A stretch of 64,000 bases of DNA, taken from Bacteroidota bacterium (GTDB taxonomy: Bacteria; Bacteroidota; Bacteroidia; Flavobacteriales_E; Vicingaceae). The notes under the pieces were generated by a model that searched no databases, had not been told where the DNA came from, and worked only from the letters and a program-made list of their open reading frames with translations. Made by a program: the position numbers and the translations under genes. The stretch is taken from positions 1-64,000 of the forward strand of contig JABFGJ010000005.1 of NCBI GenBank assembly GCA_013112545.1, written 5' to 3'. Position 1 is the stretch's first letter. Every line of letters starts with the position of its first letter. Shown piece after piece: positions 48,451-57,827 of this stretch.

Positions 48451-49212
48451 ATGACTCAGCGACCATTAATTATTGCACACCGTGGCGCATCAGGTTTAGC
48501 TCCTGAAAACACCCTTGCGGCATTTGCAAAAGCAATAGAAATTGGGGTTGACCGCTTAGAGATGGATTTGCGGCAAACCATAGATGGCGAAGTTGTCGTA
48601 ATTCATGACAAAACCATCATGAGAACAACCAATGGATGGGGTTCAGTGCGAAAATTGAGTTTAAAAAACATTCAAAAATACAGTGCTGGTTCTTGGTTCC
48701 ACTATAATTTTAGCTCCGAAAAAGTGCCCACCTTTAGAGAGGTTTTGAAGCTGGTAAATGGGCAAACAAAATTATTGCTAGAAGTAAAAGAAGGTAGCCC
48801 CTACCACCATAACATTGAAAGAAATATATTGAATTTAATTAATGAATTCGATGCTCATAAATGGTGTATAGTTCAATCTTTTAATGATAAGGTTTTAGAA
48901 AACTTTAGAGAACTTCCCAACTTAAATAGCGACGTTCAGAAACTGTTTGAAGCCTTTATTCCAGTTGCACCTTTTTATGGAGGCAGTAGGTTTAGTTATA
49001 AACGCATTAGAAGTTATGGCTTTGCAGAAGAAGTAAATATTAATTACCGATATGTAACTCCCTTGGTAGTGCGAAAAGTGCATGAATTGGGGAAAAAAGT
49101 AAATGTGTGGACGGTTAATCAACCTGAAAACTTGGTAAAATATACCAAAATGGGGGTTGATGGAATAATCACCGATTATCCAGATCGATTGAGGCAGGCT
49201 TTAGGCTTGTAA
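48451..49212 (+). CDS. Glycerophosphodiester phosphodiesterase
   Basis: The 253-residue TIM-barrel enzyme hydrolyses glycerophosphodiesters to glycerol-3-phosphate and an alcohol. The start of the barrel carries IIAHRGASGLAPENTLAAF near residue 7, with the catalytic His-Arg, then the metal-binding E-x-D in RLEMDLRQTIDGEVVVIHD near residues 36-54, where the second catalytic His is. NVWTVNQPENLVKYTKMGVDGIITDYP closes the barrel. No signal peptide is seen, so it is probably cytosolic, in contrast to E. coli GlpQ. It is monocistronic. Confidence 0.93.
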   Translation: MTQRPLIIAHRGASGLAPENTLAAFAKAIEIGVDRLEMDLRQTIDGEVVVIHDKTIMRTTNGWGSVRKLSLKNIQKYSAGSWFHYNFSSEKVPTFREVLKLVNGQTKLLLEVKEGSPYHHNIERNILNLINEFDAHKWCIVQSFNDKVLENFRELPNLNSDVQKLFEAFIPVAPFYGGSRFSYKRIRSYGFAEEVNINYRYVTPLVVRKVHELGKKVNVWTVNQPENLVKYTKMGVDGIITDYPDRLRQALGL

Positions 49213-49360
49213 TTCAAATGGAATCTATAATTGCATTGAACGATTAACTAAGCTATGGAATCTATTTATTGCGAGCTTATTCAGAGGGAGAGATTCGAAA
49301 TCTGAAAATGGTGATAAATAAAAAAATAAATCCTACATTTATGTTCCAACTTAAATTTAA

Positions 49361-50014
49361 ATGAAAAAGTTTCTCCTTGTATTCTTTACAATATTTACCT
49401 ACCACCTTTACGCCCAGGTAACGCTAGATCAGGTAATCATCAAAATAGATTCTATTGGATACGATACAGCATTTATACGTTATACTTCTCATTTAAATAA
49501 ACCTGTTACAATTGGAGGTGTTACCGCCACCTACCCCAATGGTTGTCACTATTTACATACTTCAATGGATTTTCAAGGCAGTTTAACCCTTAACCCAATT
49601 ACTAGAGACACATTCATTCGTGTTGGCTATTTAGGACTAGTAACGGATTATATACGAATCAATGCACTCTGGGACACAGCAACAACACCTCCCCCACCCC
49701 CTACACCAAAAATTCTTCTTGACCAATTTATATATGATTCATGTTTTACAACAAAAATATCTGAGACAAGGCTTAGAATAGAAACTGAACTATTCCCTAA
49801 TCCCGCTTCAAATTACTTTAAGGTGGTATCTAAAAATAACAGCGAAAAAATAAAGCTCATCGAACTATTTAATATAAACGGTAAGAGTATCAAAAGATTT
49901 AAATATAACTCAAACAATACTTACAACACATCAAAATTAAGTTCTGGGGTATATTTTGTTTTTATCTATACTACAGCTGGAAGGAATTCTCATAAATTAA
50001 TAATAAATAAATAG
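49361..50014 (+). CDS. Secreted T9SS type A sorting-domain protein, function unknown
   Basis: The 217-residue protein has a signal peptide (MKKFLLVFFTIFTYHLYAQ). A middle domain of about 115 residues is not recognised and ends in a proline run (TPPPPPTPK). The T9SS type A C-terminal domain follows: LFPNPASNYFKVVSK, then IELFNINGKSIKRF, LSSGVYFVFIYT and the final KLIINK. It ends 29 bases before the protease gene, so both may be expressed together and could act at the same place on the surface. Confidence 0.8.
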   Translation: MKKFLLVFFTIFTYHLYAQVTLDQVIIKIDSIGYDTAFIRYTSHLNKPVTIGGVTATYPNGCHYLHTSMDFQGSLTLNPITRDTFIRVGYLGLVTDYIRINALWDTATTPPPPPTPKILLDQFIYDSCFTTKISETRLRIETELFPNPASNYFKVVSKNNSEKIKLIELFNINGKSIKRFKYNSNNTYNTSKLSSGVYFVFIYTTAGRNSHKLIINK

Positions 50015-50043
50015 AAATACATCATACCCTAAACCACTCAAAA

Positions 50044-52482
50044 ATGAAAAACTTTATACCGTTTTTTGGAATAATTTTAATGTTTCAATTCAGTTATTCT
50101 CAAAATACCATTGTCAACGGGAACAAAACATCAATAAAGGAGGTTCCTTTTCAAGTTTCAATTATGGATTGGACACCAATTAATGGAGTTCCAGGAATAC
50201 GACTCAGAGGATCAGGGTATATAATTGGAGATAAATGGATTTTAACTGCTGCACATTGCTTGGAAAATAACGATCCAACACTTTTTATTACCAATCCAAT
50301 AGTCCTAAAGTCAGACATATACATTCATAGTGGTAGTTCTTATTACGGAAATTATGGTAACGCAAATAACCAACCTCCAGACATTCATAGTGTAGCAGCT
50401 ATCCATATTTACCCTAATTACAGCTTTATCACAGGGACTTTTAATAGACCTGATGAAGACATTGCAATCATAGAATTAAACAATCCAATTCAATATAATC
50501 ATAATCAATACCCTATTGAATTTGCTAACTCTAGTAACACCCAGCCTACAGATTATCTTTCTGGGGATTCTATATTAATAAGTGGGTGGGGTGCAACCAG
50601 TCAATATCGCTCAAATACCCCATCTACAGAATTATTTAGCACCAATAGTGTACAAATTGATAATTCAGTTGCCACACAAATGTTATTTGCGAATTCCTAT
50701 AGCCAAGTTCTATATAATGGTGTTCCGATAAATAACAATATGCTCTCTTTATTTAATGGTTTTTCTACTTCATATAATTTTGACAGTGGAAGCCCTGCAG
50801 TACTTGACAAAAATGGGAACAAAGTCAGTATTGGAACTACATCTTGGAGTTACAAACCTAAATCTAGTAATCCTATAAATTTACCAACTATATATACAGA
50901 TATAAAGCATTACGAAAATTGGATTACGACAATAACTGGAATAAGTCTCCCTTCAAATACTTTAGACTTGTATACTAAAGACAAACCGTGGGATCAAGGG
51001 GAAGAGCCATTTGTAACACCAGATGCCTGGACTAGTGAAGATATTTGGGTAAGAAATATCAATGATAGAATTGAAATTCATCAACCACCAGAATATAAAG
51101 CAAATTCGTCAAATTATGTTTACGTAAGAGTTACAAATAATAGTGCTGTTCCTTCTACAGGCAGCGAACTATTAACTTTAAATTGGGCTAAAGCAGCTAC
51201 TAACTTAACTTGGCCAAGTAATTGGGATGGTTCAATAAGTGCTGGAAGTCAGCCTTTAGGTGGTCTTGTAGGAACAGTTAACTTACCAGTAATTCAACCT
51301 GGTGATGCTTATATTGCAGAGATTCCATGGAATCCTGCAGACCCTGCTGTGTTTTCTCAGCTTTATGCATCAAATATGAATCTCTTTCTAGCAAATGAAC
51401 CACATCATTTCTGTTTATTATCAAGAATTGTATCTACAACTGATCCCATAATAAACGAAACCTCAAGTGTATATTCTAATACCCTTACTAATAACAACAT
51501 TGCCTGGAAAAATGTAACTGTCCTTAATTCTGATATAAATGATATTTCAGGAAATGGTGTCCCAAGAGATGATAGGCCAGTAGGAGCCAATGTAATTGTA
51601 GGTGGAACTGGTGACGGGGATGAAGAATTTGATATAAATTTCTGTAACTTACCTATTGCAGGTGAGGATTTGGTAACGAATTATGCAGAAGTAAAACTTA
51701 CTTTAGATGATGCTTTATGGAGTATTTGGGAAAATGCTGGTCTTAATAGCACAGGTATAGAGATAATAAACGAAGAGAAAAAACAGGTTCTTTTAGTTGA
51801 TAATTGTGGTAGTCTTAATAACTTAACATTTAACAATCATGATAATTACATACTTCATACAAGCTTCAATTTTTTAACAGATGAAATTGAAGAAGTAAAG
51901 ACATTCCATTTTTCTGTTTTTCAAAAAAGAACTATTGACGGCACAACGATTGGAGGAGAAACTTTTGAGATAACTAGTAACGATAGAACCGACTTTGACG
52001 CAGATGCAGGAGACGATATTGAAGTAACTAAATATACAGATTCTGTCACAATTAGTGCCGGCCCAATAAGCGAACCCGCAATCTACAATTGGTATGATGA
52101 AGAAGGTAATTTATTACATACAGGAAAAGATTTTAAAGTTTCTGCTGAAATCTCTAATAAATTTAAATTAGAAGTAATTGCTCTTGAGGATGGATTTAAG
52201 GATTATGATGAAGTTGAAATAGTAGTAAAAGAAAATTATATTGAAAGTTATTCTCCAAACCCAGCCGACAATTATTTAAATATTAACTATAAAGTTATAG
52301 ATGCTCAATCTGCCTTTTTTGTTCTTCTGAATTTGCAATCTAACACATCTAACCAACACTTAGTTGACCCTTCTAATGGCAGTATTCAACTGAATACAAG
52401 CAGTCTATCAAATGGCAATTATGCTCTAATTTTATTTGTTGACGGCGTAGTTCAAGACAGCAAAAATATAGTTATCCAATAA
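50044..52482 (+). CDS. Secreted trypsin-like serine protease with T9SS C-terminal domain
   Basis: The 812-residue protein has a signal peptide (MKNFIPFFGIILMFQFSYS). The trypsin-fold domain spans about residues 20-300. Catalytic His is in DKWILTAAHCLENND near residue 75, Asp in RPDEDIAIIELNNPI near residue 140, and Ser in YNFDSGSPAVLDKNG near residue 250, where the usual GDSGSP reads FDSGSP. The following 400 residues are beta-rich, with an Ig/PKD-like segment near DADAGDDIEVTKYTDSVTISAG. The end is a T9SS type A sorting domain (YSPNPADNYLNINYKV). The triad is intact, so activity is likely; the substrate is unknown. Confidence 0.87.
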   Translation: MKNFIPFFGIILMFQFSYSQNTIVNGNKTSIKEVPFQVSIMDWTPINGVPGIRLRGSGYIIGDKWILTAAHCLENNDPTLFITNPIVLKSDIYIHSGSSYYGNYGNANNQPPDIHSVAAIHIYPNYSFITGTFNRPDEDIAIIELNNPIQYNHNQYPIEFANSSNTQPTDYLSGDSILISGWGATSQYRSNTPSTELFSTNSVQIDNSVATQMLFANSYSQVLYNGVPINNNMLSLFNGFSTSYNFDSGSPAVLDKNGNKVSIGTTSWSYKPKSSNPINLPTIYTDIKHYENWITTITGISLPSNTLDLYTKDKPWDQGEEPFVTPDAWTSEDIWVRNINDRIEIHQPPEYKANSSNYVYVRVTNNSAVPSTGSELLTLNWAKAATNLTWPSNWDGSISAGSQPLGGLVGTVNLPVIQPGDAYIAEIPWNPADPAVFSQLYASNMNLFLANEPHHFCLLSRIVSTTDPIINETSSVYSNTLTNNNIAWKNVTVLNSDINDISGNGVPRDDRPVGANVIVGGTGDGDEEFDINFCNLPIAGEDLVTNYAEVKLTLDDALWSIWENAGLNSTGIEIINEEKKQVLLVDNCGSLNNLTFNNHDNYILHTSFNFLTDEIEEVKTFHFSVFQKRTIDGTTIGGETFEITSNDRTDFDADAGDDIEVTKYTDSVTISAGPISEPAIYNWYDEEGNLLHTGKDFKVSAEISNKFKLEVIALEDGFKDYDEVEIVVKENYIESYSPNPADNYLNINYKVIDAQSAFFVLLNLQSNTSNQHLVDPSNGSIQLNTSSLSNGNYALILFVDGVVQDSKNIVIQ

Positions 52483-52500
52483 TGTTAATTTAAATAAAAA

Positions 52501-52519
52501 GTCTTGAAAAATTCAAGGC
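52501..52519. terminator. Terminator between the protease gene and the convergent operon
   Basis: GTCTTGAA and TTCAAGGC form an 8-base-pair stem (one G-T pair) with an AAA loop. An A run lies to the left and TTTTTATTTTTG to the right, so it can serve both directions. Confidence 0.7.
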
Positions 52520-52522
52520 TTT

Positions 52523-52711
52523 TTATTTTTGCGCTCTCTTACCCAAGTAAATTAACAAGAATCCAATAATTATAGTCCCGATTTTAAAGGTGTATCTGTT
52601 CGAATAAATCCAATTTCCATCATTTATGGTTAAGTGTAGATTTAAACCAGAAATAATGGCGTAAACAATTAACACACTTCCAAAAACTGTTAAAACTTTT
52701 CCTAATGTCAT
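52523..52711 (-). CDS. Small two-helix membrane protein of unknown function
   Basis: This 62-residue protein has two hydrophobic helices, LGKVLTVFGSVLIVYAIISG and TFKIGTIIIGFLLIYLGKRA, with a short polar loop (NDGNWIYSNR). It ends the six-gene minus-strand operon, 5 bases after the GT87-like gene stop, and its stop region abuts the shared terminator. The tight spacing is the main reason to accept it as a gene. I cannot assign a role. Confidence 0.55.
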   Translation of the reverse strand: MTLGKVLTVFGSVLIVYAIISGLNLHLTINDGNWIYSNRYTFKIGTIIIGFLLIYLGKRAQK

Positions 52712-52716
52712 GATCT

Positions 52717-54030
52717 CTAATTTGAATTAAATTTAAGTTTTTCTTTGTACATGAAAAACTCAGCTATAAAATAGCAAAAAACAGCAAGGTATTCAAAGGC
52801 AATCAAATATAAGTTTTCTTGATAAGCCGGAGTTTGATATGCCCAATATGAAAGCACCGCCAAGAAACTCCACAATACCGCGAATTTATACTTGGTGAAA
52901 ACCCCTAAAACTAGAACCGTACAGATATACCAAGGGTGAACAATAAATGCAAATAAATAATAAATTGAAAGTGCAAAAAATAGCGATTCAAAAATTCTCA
53001 ACCAATTGTTATTTGCTTTTCTCAATAAAATCAACAACATGATTAACAAAGCTATTTTGGGCATAATTAGGCCAGCCATCTCTATCACATTATATCCTAG
53101 CATTTCAAAACCTAGCCAACGCACTACATAATAGATACTCGCATTAAATTCAAAGCTTTTGAAATACAAATTAAATGATTCGGAAAAGTGAATAAGAAAG
53201 TCTTTATTATAGAGTGGAAACCATAAAAACAAAAAGAGAAAAGTGCTTATTCCACAGATAAACAACAAATCTTTTAACTTAAACCTACGATATAGAACTG
53301 GTAAAAAAACCAAAGGAATTAACTTAGTGGCTGCAGCTAAAGCCCAAAACACAGAACCTGCAAGATTTTTTTGTTTTAAAATAAAAAATAAAGCCGCTAA
53401 CAAAAAGAATATCATTATGCCTTCGAAATGCAAATTGCCTGTTAGCTCAACAATAACTAGTGGATTTAAAATATACCATAAACTACTGATGGGGTTTAGA
53501 TTTAACTGTTTCAGAATTTTAGGAAGCAAGAATATGGTGCCAATTTCAGCTAAAACAACAATTACTCTCATGGATACGATAGACCCTAAAATAGAATTAG
53601 GTGAAAGAACCGCCCCTAGCCAGTAAACCAATTGCGCCATTGGTGGATAAATGGAATAATATTCAGGGCTATTCATTCCGCTAAGTAATACTGCTTTATT
53701 CGGGAACTCAGCTAAAACCTCAGCTGGTAAATAATCGAAAGGGTTTATGCCTTTGGCAAGCAATTGCCCATCCCAAATAAATCTAAAATAATCGTCGGAG
53801 AGTTTGGGGAAAGAAAAAAGAAAAATCAATCGAAATAAAACTCCAAGAAATTGATACTTTTTTAAATTACTTAAATCCGCTTGTTTAACTAATAAGGCAT
53901 AAGCAGAAAATAAAACAGAAAAACCGATTAGAATTTCATAAAACTGAGTTCGATCTAGATAATATCCAACATAAGCATAAACCAACAGGCTTAGAAAAAC
54001 AAGAATTCCTATTTTCCAATTGCTGCGCAT
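52717..54030 (-). CDS. Multi-pass membrane glycosyltransferase (GT87/DUF2029-like mannosyltransferase)
   Basis: The 437-residue protein has about ten to twelve membrane segments. DDYFRFIWDGQLLAKGINPFDYLP near residues 79-102 is the acidic loop motif of GT-C polyprenol-phosphate-sugar transferases. YYSIYPPMAQLVYWLGA near residue 125 also fits the family. It would add a sugar, often mannose, from a lipid-linked donor on the outer face of the inner membrane. The donor-making enzyme may be the DPM-like GT2 at 55541. It begins 3 bases after the GT2 gene in the operon. Confidence 0.78.
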   Translation of the reverse strand: MRSNWKIGILVFLSLLVYAYVGYYLDRTQFYEILIGFSVLFSAYALLVKQADLSNLKKYQFLGVLFRLIFLFSFPKLSDDYFRFIWDGQLLAKGINPFDYLPAEVLAEFPNKAVLLSGMNSPEYYSIYPPMAQLVYWLGAVLSPNSILGSIVSMRVIVVLAEIGTIFLLPKILKQLNLNPISSLWYILNPLVIVELTGNLHFEGIMIFFLLAALFFILKQKNLAGSVFWALAAATKLIPLVFLPVLYRRFKLKDLLFICGISTFLFLFLWFPLYNKDFLIHFSESFNLYFKSFEFNASIYYVVRWLGFEMLGYNVIEMAGLIMPKIALLIMLLILLRKANNNWLRIFESLFFALSIYYLFAFIVHPWYICTVLVLGVFTKYKFAVLWSFLAVLSYWAYQTPAYQENLYLIAFEYLAVFCYFIAEFFMYKEKLKFNSN

Positions 54031-54033
54031 TGC

Positions 54034-55521
54034 CTATGATCTAGAAACTTTAAATACATGAATTAGCGAATAAAACGCTACATAAATAAACCCAAAGGCC
54101 AATAAAATATGAAACGGCAGTAGGCCAAAATCATCATATTTGAAGGCCAAGGAAATTCCAAAAATAAAATACGCTGCAAAAGCTAATTCGATAAAGGTCA
54201 GTGGAGTTAGATGGCTCTTTAAATACACGTTGCGTTTCCATTTCCCAGTATTTTTATTGGTCAAATTCATTTTAGGTGTTCTAATAAAAGGAGTTTTCTT
54301 GCCGATATATCCTTCTATAACTGCAAGGGCATTGTGTAAAGACAAACCCATAGATACGGAAAGAAACAAGGGAAATAGAATAAAAAATTTAAAAAACGAT
54401 TTGACTTTATTAGGTTTTTTATAAGCATAAGAAGTCCAGTAAAACCAAGCTAAAATGGGCAAACTCAAAATAAATGCACTTGCAATTTGAAAAAGCACTT
54501 TATACTCCAAGTGATAATTTTTAACCATTAAAGCCGGAATACTCAAGAGTGAAATAAGAACCACGCAAATAAAAACTGCTGAATTCATTAAGTGAAAAAT
54601 GGCATTCACTTTAGTTCCAAAGCCTAAATTCTTTGACCTTAATACTTTTCCTAAATTTTTTCGAGTACATTCTGCCGCTCCTTTATTCCATCTAAACTGC
54701 TGTGTTTTAAGCGCATTCATTTCTGCAGGCAATTCAGCTGGAGCTCCTATTTCTTCTAAAAATTTAAACTTCCACCCTTTCAGTTGTGCCCGGTAACTTA
54801 AATCCAAATCTTCGGTTAAGGTATCCGATTGCCAACCCCCTGCATCTTCAATGGTTTTTTTTCGCCAAACGCCCGCAGTTCCATTAAAATTCATAAAATG
54901 TCCTCCTGCATTTCTTCCGCCCTGTTCTACCGTAAAATGGGCATCCAAGCCAAAAGCTTGTAACTTGGTTAATAAGGAATAATTTTCATTGATATGCTCC
55001 CACCTCGTTTGAACCATTCCAATATTGAAATCAGTAAACTGGCTTAAGGTTTTCTTTAAAAAATCAGGATTGGGCAGAAAGTCTGCATCAAATATGGCTA
55101 AAAATTCTCCTTTGGCCCTTTTTAATCCTTCGGCCAATGCGCCTGCTTTAAAACCAGAACGATTTGTTCTACAAATTTGAATAATGTCAACTCCTTTGTT
55201 TTTCCACTCTTCTACTTTCTTTTTAACGATTTCAATGGTTTCATCCGTAGAATCGTCCAATACTTGAATTTCTAACTTATCGGAAGGATAATCTAGTTGA
55301 GCCATTGCATCAATTAAGCGAGCAGCTACATATTGCTCATTAAAAAGTGGAAGTTGCACTGTTACTTTGGGCAAATCCATGGGGATGTCCCCTTCTTCCA
55401 ATCGCTTTTTCTGAGTGATTTTGTATTTGTTGTATTTAAAAACCAATTGAATTTGAATCAAGCTATAGCCGAATATAAAAAACAAAGCAAGACCGTAAAT
55501 GATAAAGAGAGCTATTTCCAT
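54034..55521 (-). CDS. Processive family 2 glycosyltransferase (cellulose-synthase-like)
   Basis: The 495-residue membrane protein has an N-terminal helix, a GT-A catalytic domain and four or more C-terminal helices. Motifs are VTVQLPLFNEQYVAARLIDAM near residue 51, D-D as LDDSTDE, DADF as AIFDADFLPNPDF, TED as TLTEDLDLSYRAQLKGWKF, and QxxRW as QQFRWNKGAA. All residues for a processive inverting transferase are present. No BcsB or PilZ domain is visible. It may polymerise a surface glycan or glycosylate a lipid. Confidence 0.88.
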   Translation of the reverse strand: MEIALFIIYGLALFFIFGYSLIQIQLVFKYNKYKITQKKRLEEGDIPMDLPKVTVQLPLFNEQYVAARLIDAMAQLDYPSDKLEIQVLDDSTDETIEIVKKKVEEWKNKGVDIIQICRTNRSGFKAGALAEGLKRAKGEFLAIFDADFLPNPDFLKKTLSQFTDFNIGMVQTRWEHINENYSLLTKLQAFGLDAHFTVEQGGRNAGGHFMNFNGTAGVWRKKTIEDAGGWQSDTLTEDLDLSYRAQLKGWKFKFLEEIGAPAELPAEMNALKTQQFRWNKGAAECTRKNLGKVLRSKNLGFGTKVNAIFHLMNSAVFICVVLISLLSIPALMVKNYHLEYKVLFQIASAFILSLPILAWFYWTSYAYKKPNKVKSFFKFFILFPLFLSVSMGLSLHNALAVIEGYIGKKTPFIRTPKMNLTNKNTGKWKRNVYLKSHLTPLTFIELAFAAYFIFGISLAFKYDDFGLLPFHILLAFGFIYVAFYSLIHVFKVSRS

Positions 55522-55540
55522 GTAAGATTCAAATTTCGCT

Positions 55541-56236
55541 TCAAAGGTATTTAAATATGGTTGTGATAATTTTATATCCTGCTAGAACAGTTCCTTTGAC
55601 TGTGCCACTTATCTTAGAAAACCCAATCCGATTTCTATACTTCACAGGAACTTCTTCAAAAGGGACTTTCTGCTTTACTGCCTTTACTTGCATTTCAACT
55701 GTCCAGCCATAGGTTTTGTCTTGCATGTTTAAATCCAAAAGGGTTTGGTAATCTATGGCTCTAAATGGCCCCAAATCAGTAAAGCTTGCGCCGTAAATAA
55801 TTCGAATTAAAGTTGTTGCCAACCAATTCCCAAAAATTTGAGGAAAAGTCATTGAGCCAGACTCTCGCTGACCCAAGGCTCTTGAGCCTATTACCATTTT
55901 TGCTCGATTGGCCATAATGGGCTCAATTAATTGTTCAATCTCTTCGGGATAATCTGAATAATCTGCATCGAGAAAAACAACGATATCCGTTTTTTCTTTT
56001 CTGCTGTTTTGCAAATATTCGATTCCTTTCAAACAAGCATTTCCGTAGCCTTTAATTGGTTCAAACAAAACAGTAGCGCCTTCTTTTGCGGCAGCTTCAG
56101 AAGTTTTATCAGTAGAATTATTGTTGATTACTACCACTTCGTCAACCAATCTCTTAGGGATATCGGCGACTACTTTACCAACTGCATTTTCTTCATTAAA
56201 AGCCGGTATTAACACGACTACAATAGGATTCGTCAT
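55541..56236 (-). CDS. Family 2 glycosyltransferase, dolichol-phosphate-mannose-synthase-like
   Basis: The 231-residue protein has the GT-A signature: VVLIPAFNEENAVGKVVADIPKRLVDEVVVINNNSTDKT at the N-terminus, the donor-binding DADYSDYPEEIEQLIEPI near residue 90, and DKTYGWTVEMQVKAVKQ. It lacks the C-terminal membrane helices of some relatives. Such enzymes make polyprenyl-phosphate sugars on the cytoplasmic side, which would supply the GT87-like protein in the same operon. It starts 4 bases after the polyferredoxin gene. Confidence 0.87.
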   Translation of the reverse strand: MTNPIVVVLIPAFNEENAVGKVVADIPKRLVDEVVVINNNSTDKTSEAAAKEGATVLFEPIKGYGNACLKGIEYLQNSRKEKTDIVVFLDADYSDYPEEIEQLIEPIMANRAKMVIGSRALGQRESGSMTFPQIFGNWLATTLIRIIYGASFTDLGPFRAIDYQTLLDLNMQDKTYGWTVEMQVKAVKQKVPFEEVPVKYRNRIGFSKISGTVKGTVLAGYKIITTIFKYL

Positions 56237-56240
56237 GTTT

Positions 56241-57824
56241 TTAGAAATTCAATTTTACTCCATCATTTCCAAATGTGATGGGATTAGATTCATGTCTTGA
56301 AGAACCAGTGTCTTCGCCATTTTCTAATTTTAAAACGCCTCTTGGACAAACTGCCGAGCAAACTCCGCAACCAACACAAGAAGAACGAACTATGTTTTGC
56401 CCTTTTTGAGCATAAGCTTTTACATCGATTCCCATTTCACAATAAGTAGAACAGTTTCCACAAGAGATACATTGCCCGCCGTTGGTGGTGATTCTAAACT
56501 TGGAAAACAAGCGTTGTTGCATCCCCAAAATAGCAGCCATTGGACAGCCAAAGCGGCACCAAACTCGATTTCCAAAAATGGGATAAAACCCTGTACCGAT
56601 AACACCACTAAAAATTGAACCGATTAGAAATCCATAAGTTGAACGAAGGCTTTCTGCTTCAAATAAAAATACATTCTGATTATCGCTAAAAAAGTGCATT
56701 CCTATTAGAAATAGAACTATCGTTAAATATCCTATCGCTCCGAGTTTAGCATCTTTGCCAAGCTCATGTTTTTTGAAATAATAAATTAGGGCAAACAGCA
56801 AACCCAAGCCTAGCCCAACAATCAAAAGAAACACATCTTTAGTTAACCAGTATTTTTCTGGATCCCAACCCAAATAAGTTGAAATAACTGCCGTAGTCAT
56901 CACAACTACAAAGACCAAAACACTGTGAACAAGCCATCGTTCTACTTTCCAAGCAAAAGTGCTTTTATCGGACAATTGGCGAAAAGAATCGCCTGCGGTT
57001 TCTGCTAAACCTCCACAGCCACAAACCCAAGAGCAATACCATCGCTTGCCAAATTTGTAGGTTAAAATTGGCGTGATTATCAAAATGGAAGCAATTCCAA
57101 AAAACAATAAAAATAAACCTACTGAACCAGCAGAAATAAAATCATCAACTCGATATTGCTCGAAATTATAGTAATTCAGCGGCCATATATTTTTTAAATC
57201 GTAATAAGGTAAATGAAAGGTTTCGCTGTTTAAACGAGCCATTAATTCGGGAATAATGAAAGCAAAAGCCAATTGAAAAAACATGACACTTAGCGTTCTT
57301 AACTTCTCGTAATTGTTGTTTCTGTACTTCCAAATGAATTTGATACCAAAAGCAAAAATAGCGACAGTATAAAGTGTTCCATAAACAAACCACTGGCTAG
57401 CATCGTGACCGCTTAAAAGATGACTTAATGGGTCAAAAAATGCAATAACACCAGTATTTCCAGATTCGTTTAATCCCAAGAATTGAGGAAAAAAGTACAA
57501 GACTATGTAAAAACTAGTTAAGCAAATCCCTAAAATCCAAGCTAAGAAACCTCGGCTAGAAATGGAATAAAACCAAACATGATCGTTTTTAATTCCCGAT
57601 AGTTTGGCATCGTACAAACCTTTAGAGTATAAAATAACTCCCAAAGTCATAGCAGCAATAGACAGGCCTAACCAAAGCCCTTTGTTGGGAAAATCTACAT
57701 TAAATCCAGCTAAAGCAATGATAATCAGCCCTAGCATTCCGATTAATGTCCCAAGCTTTTGGAAAACATTAAATGTTGTTGGTGGCCCTTTGATTAATGC
57801 CATATCTTTTTGAACTTTAGTCAT
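56241..57824 (-). CDS. Membrane polyferredoxin (NapH/RdxA-like 4Fe-4S protein)
   Basis: The 527-residue protein has about ten membrane helices and two kinds of cysteine sites. Membrane-edge motifs are WYCSWVCGCGGLAE near residue 263 and WCRFGCPMAAIL near residue 428. The C-terminus has two classical 4Fe-4S motifs, CISCGNCSTYCEMGIDV near residue 452 and CVGCGVCSAVCPRGVL near residue 484. It should move electrons across or along the inner membrane, as NapH and NosR-like proteins do. It starts 3 bases after the flavoprotein gene, its probable redox partner. No nap, nos or cco genes are nearby. Confidence 0.86.
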   Translation of the reverse strand: MTKVQKDMALIKGPPTTFNVFQKLGTLIGMLGLIIIALAGFNVDFPNKGLWLGLSIAAMTLGVILYSKGLYDAKLSGIKNDHVWFYSISSRGFLAWILGICLTSFYIVLYFFPQFLGLNESGNTGVIAFFDPLSHLLSGHDASQWFVYGTLYTVAIFAFGIKFIWKYRNNNYEKLRTLSVMFFQLAFAFIIPELMARLNSETFHLPYYDLKNIWPLNYYNFEQYRVDDFISAGSVGLFLLFFGIASILIITPILTYKFGKRWYCSWVCGCGGLAETAGDSFRQLSDKSTFAWKVERWLVHSVLVFVVVMTTAVISTYLGWDPEKYWLTKDVFLLIVGLGLGLLFALIYYFKKHELGKDAKLGAIGYLTIVLFLIGMHFFSDNQNVFLFEAESLRSTYGFLIGSIFSGVIGTGFYPIFGNRVWCRFGCPMAAILGMQQRLFSKFRITTNGGQCISCGNCSTYCEMGIDVKAYAQKGQNIVRSSCVGCGVCSAVCPRGVLKLENGEDTGSSRHESNPITFGNDGVKLNF

Positions 57825-57827
57825 CTA

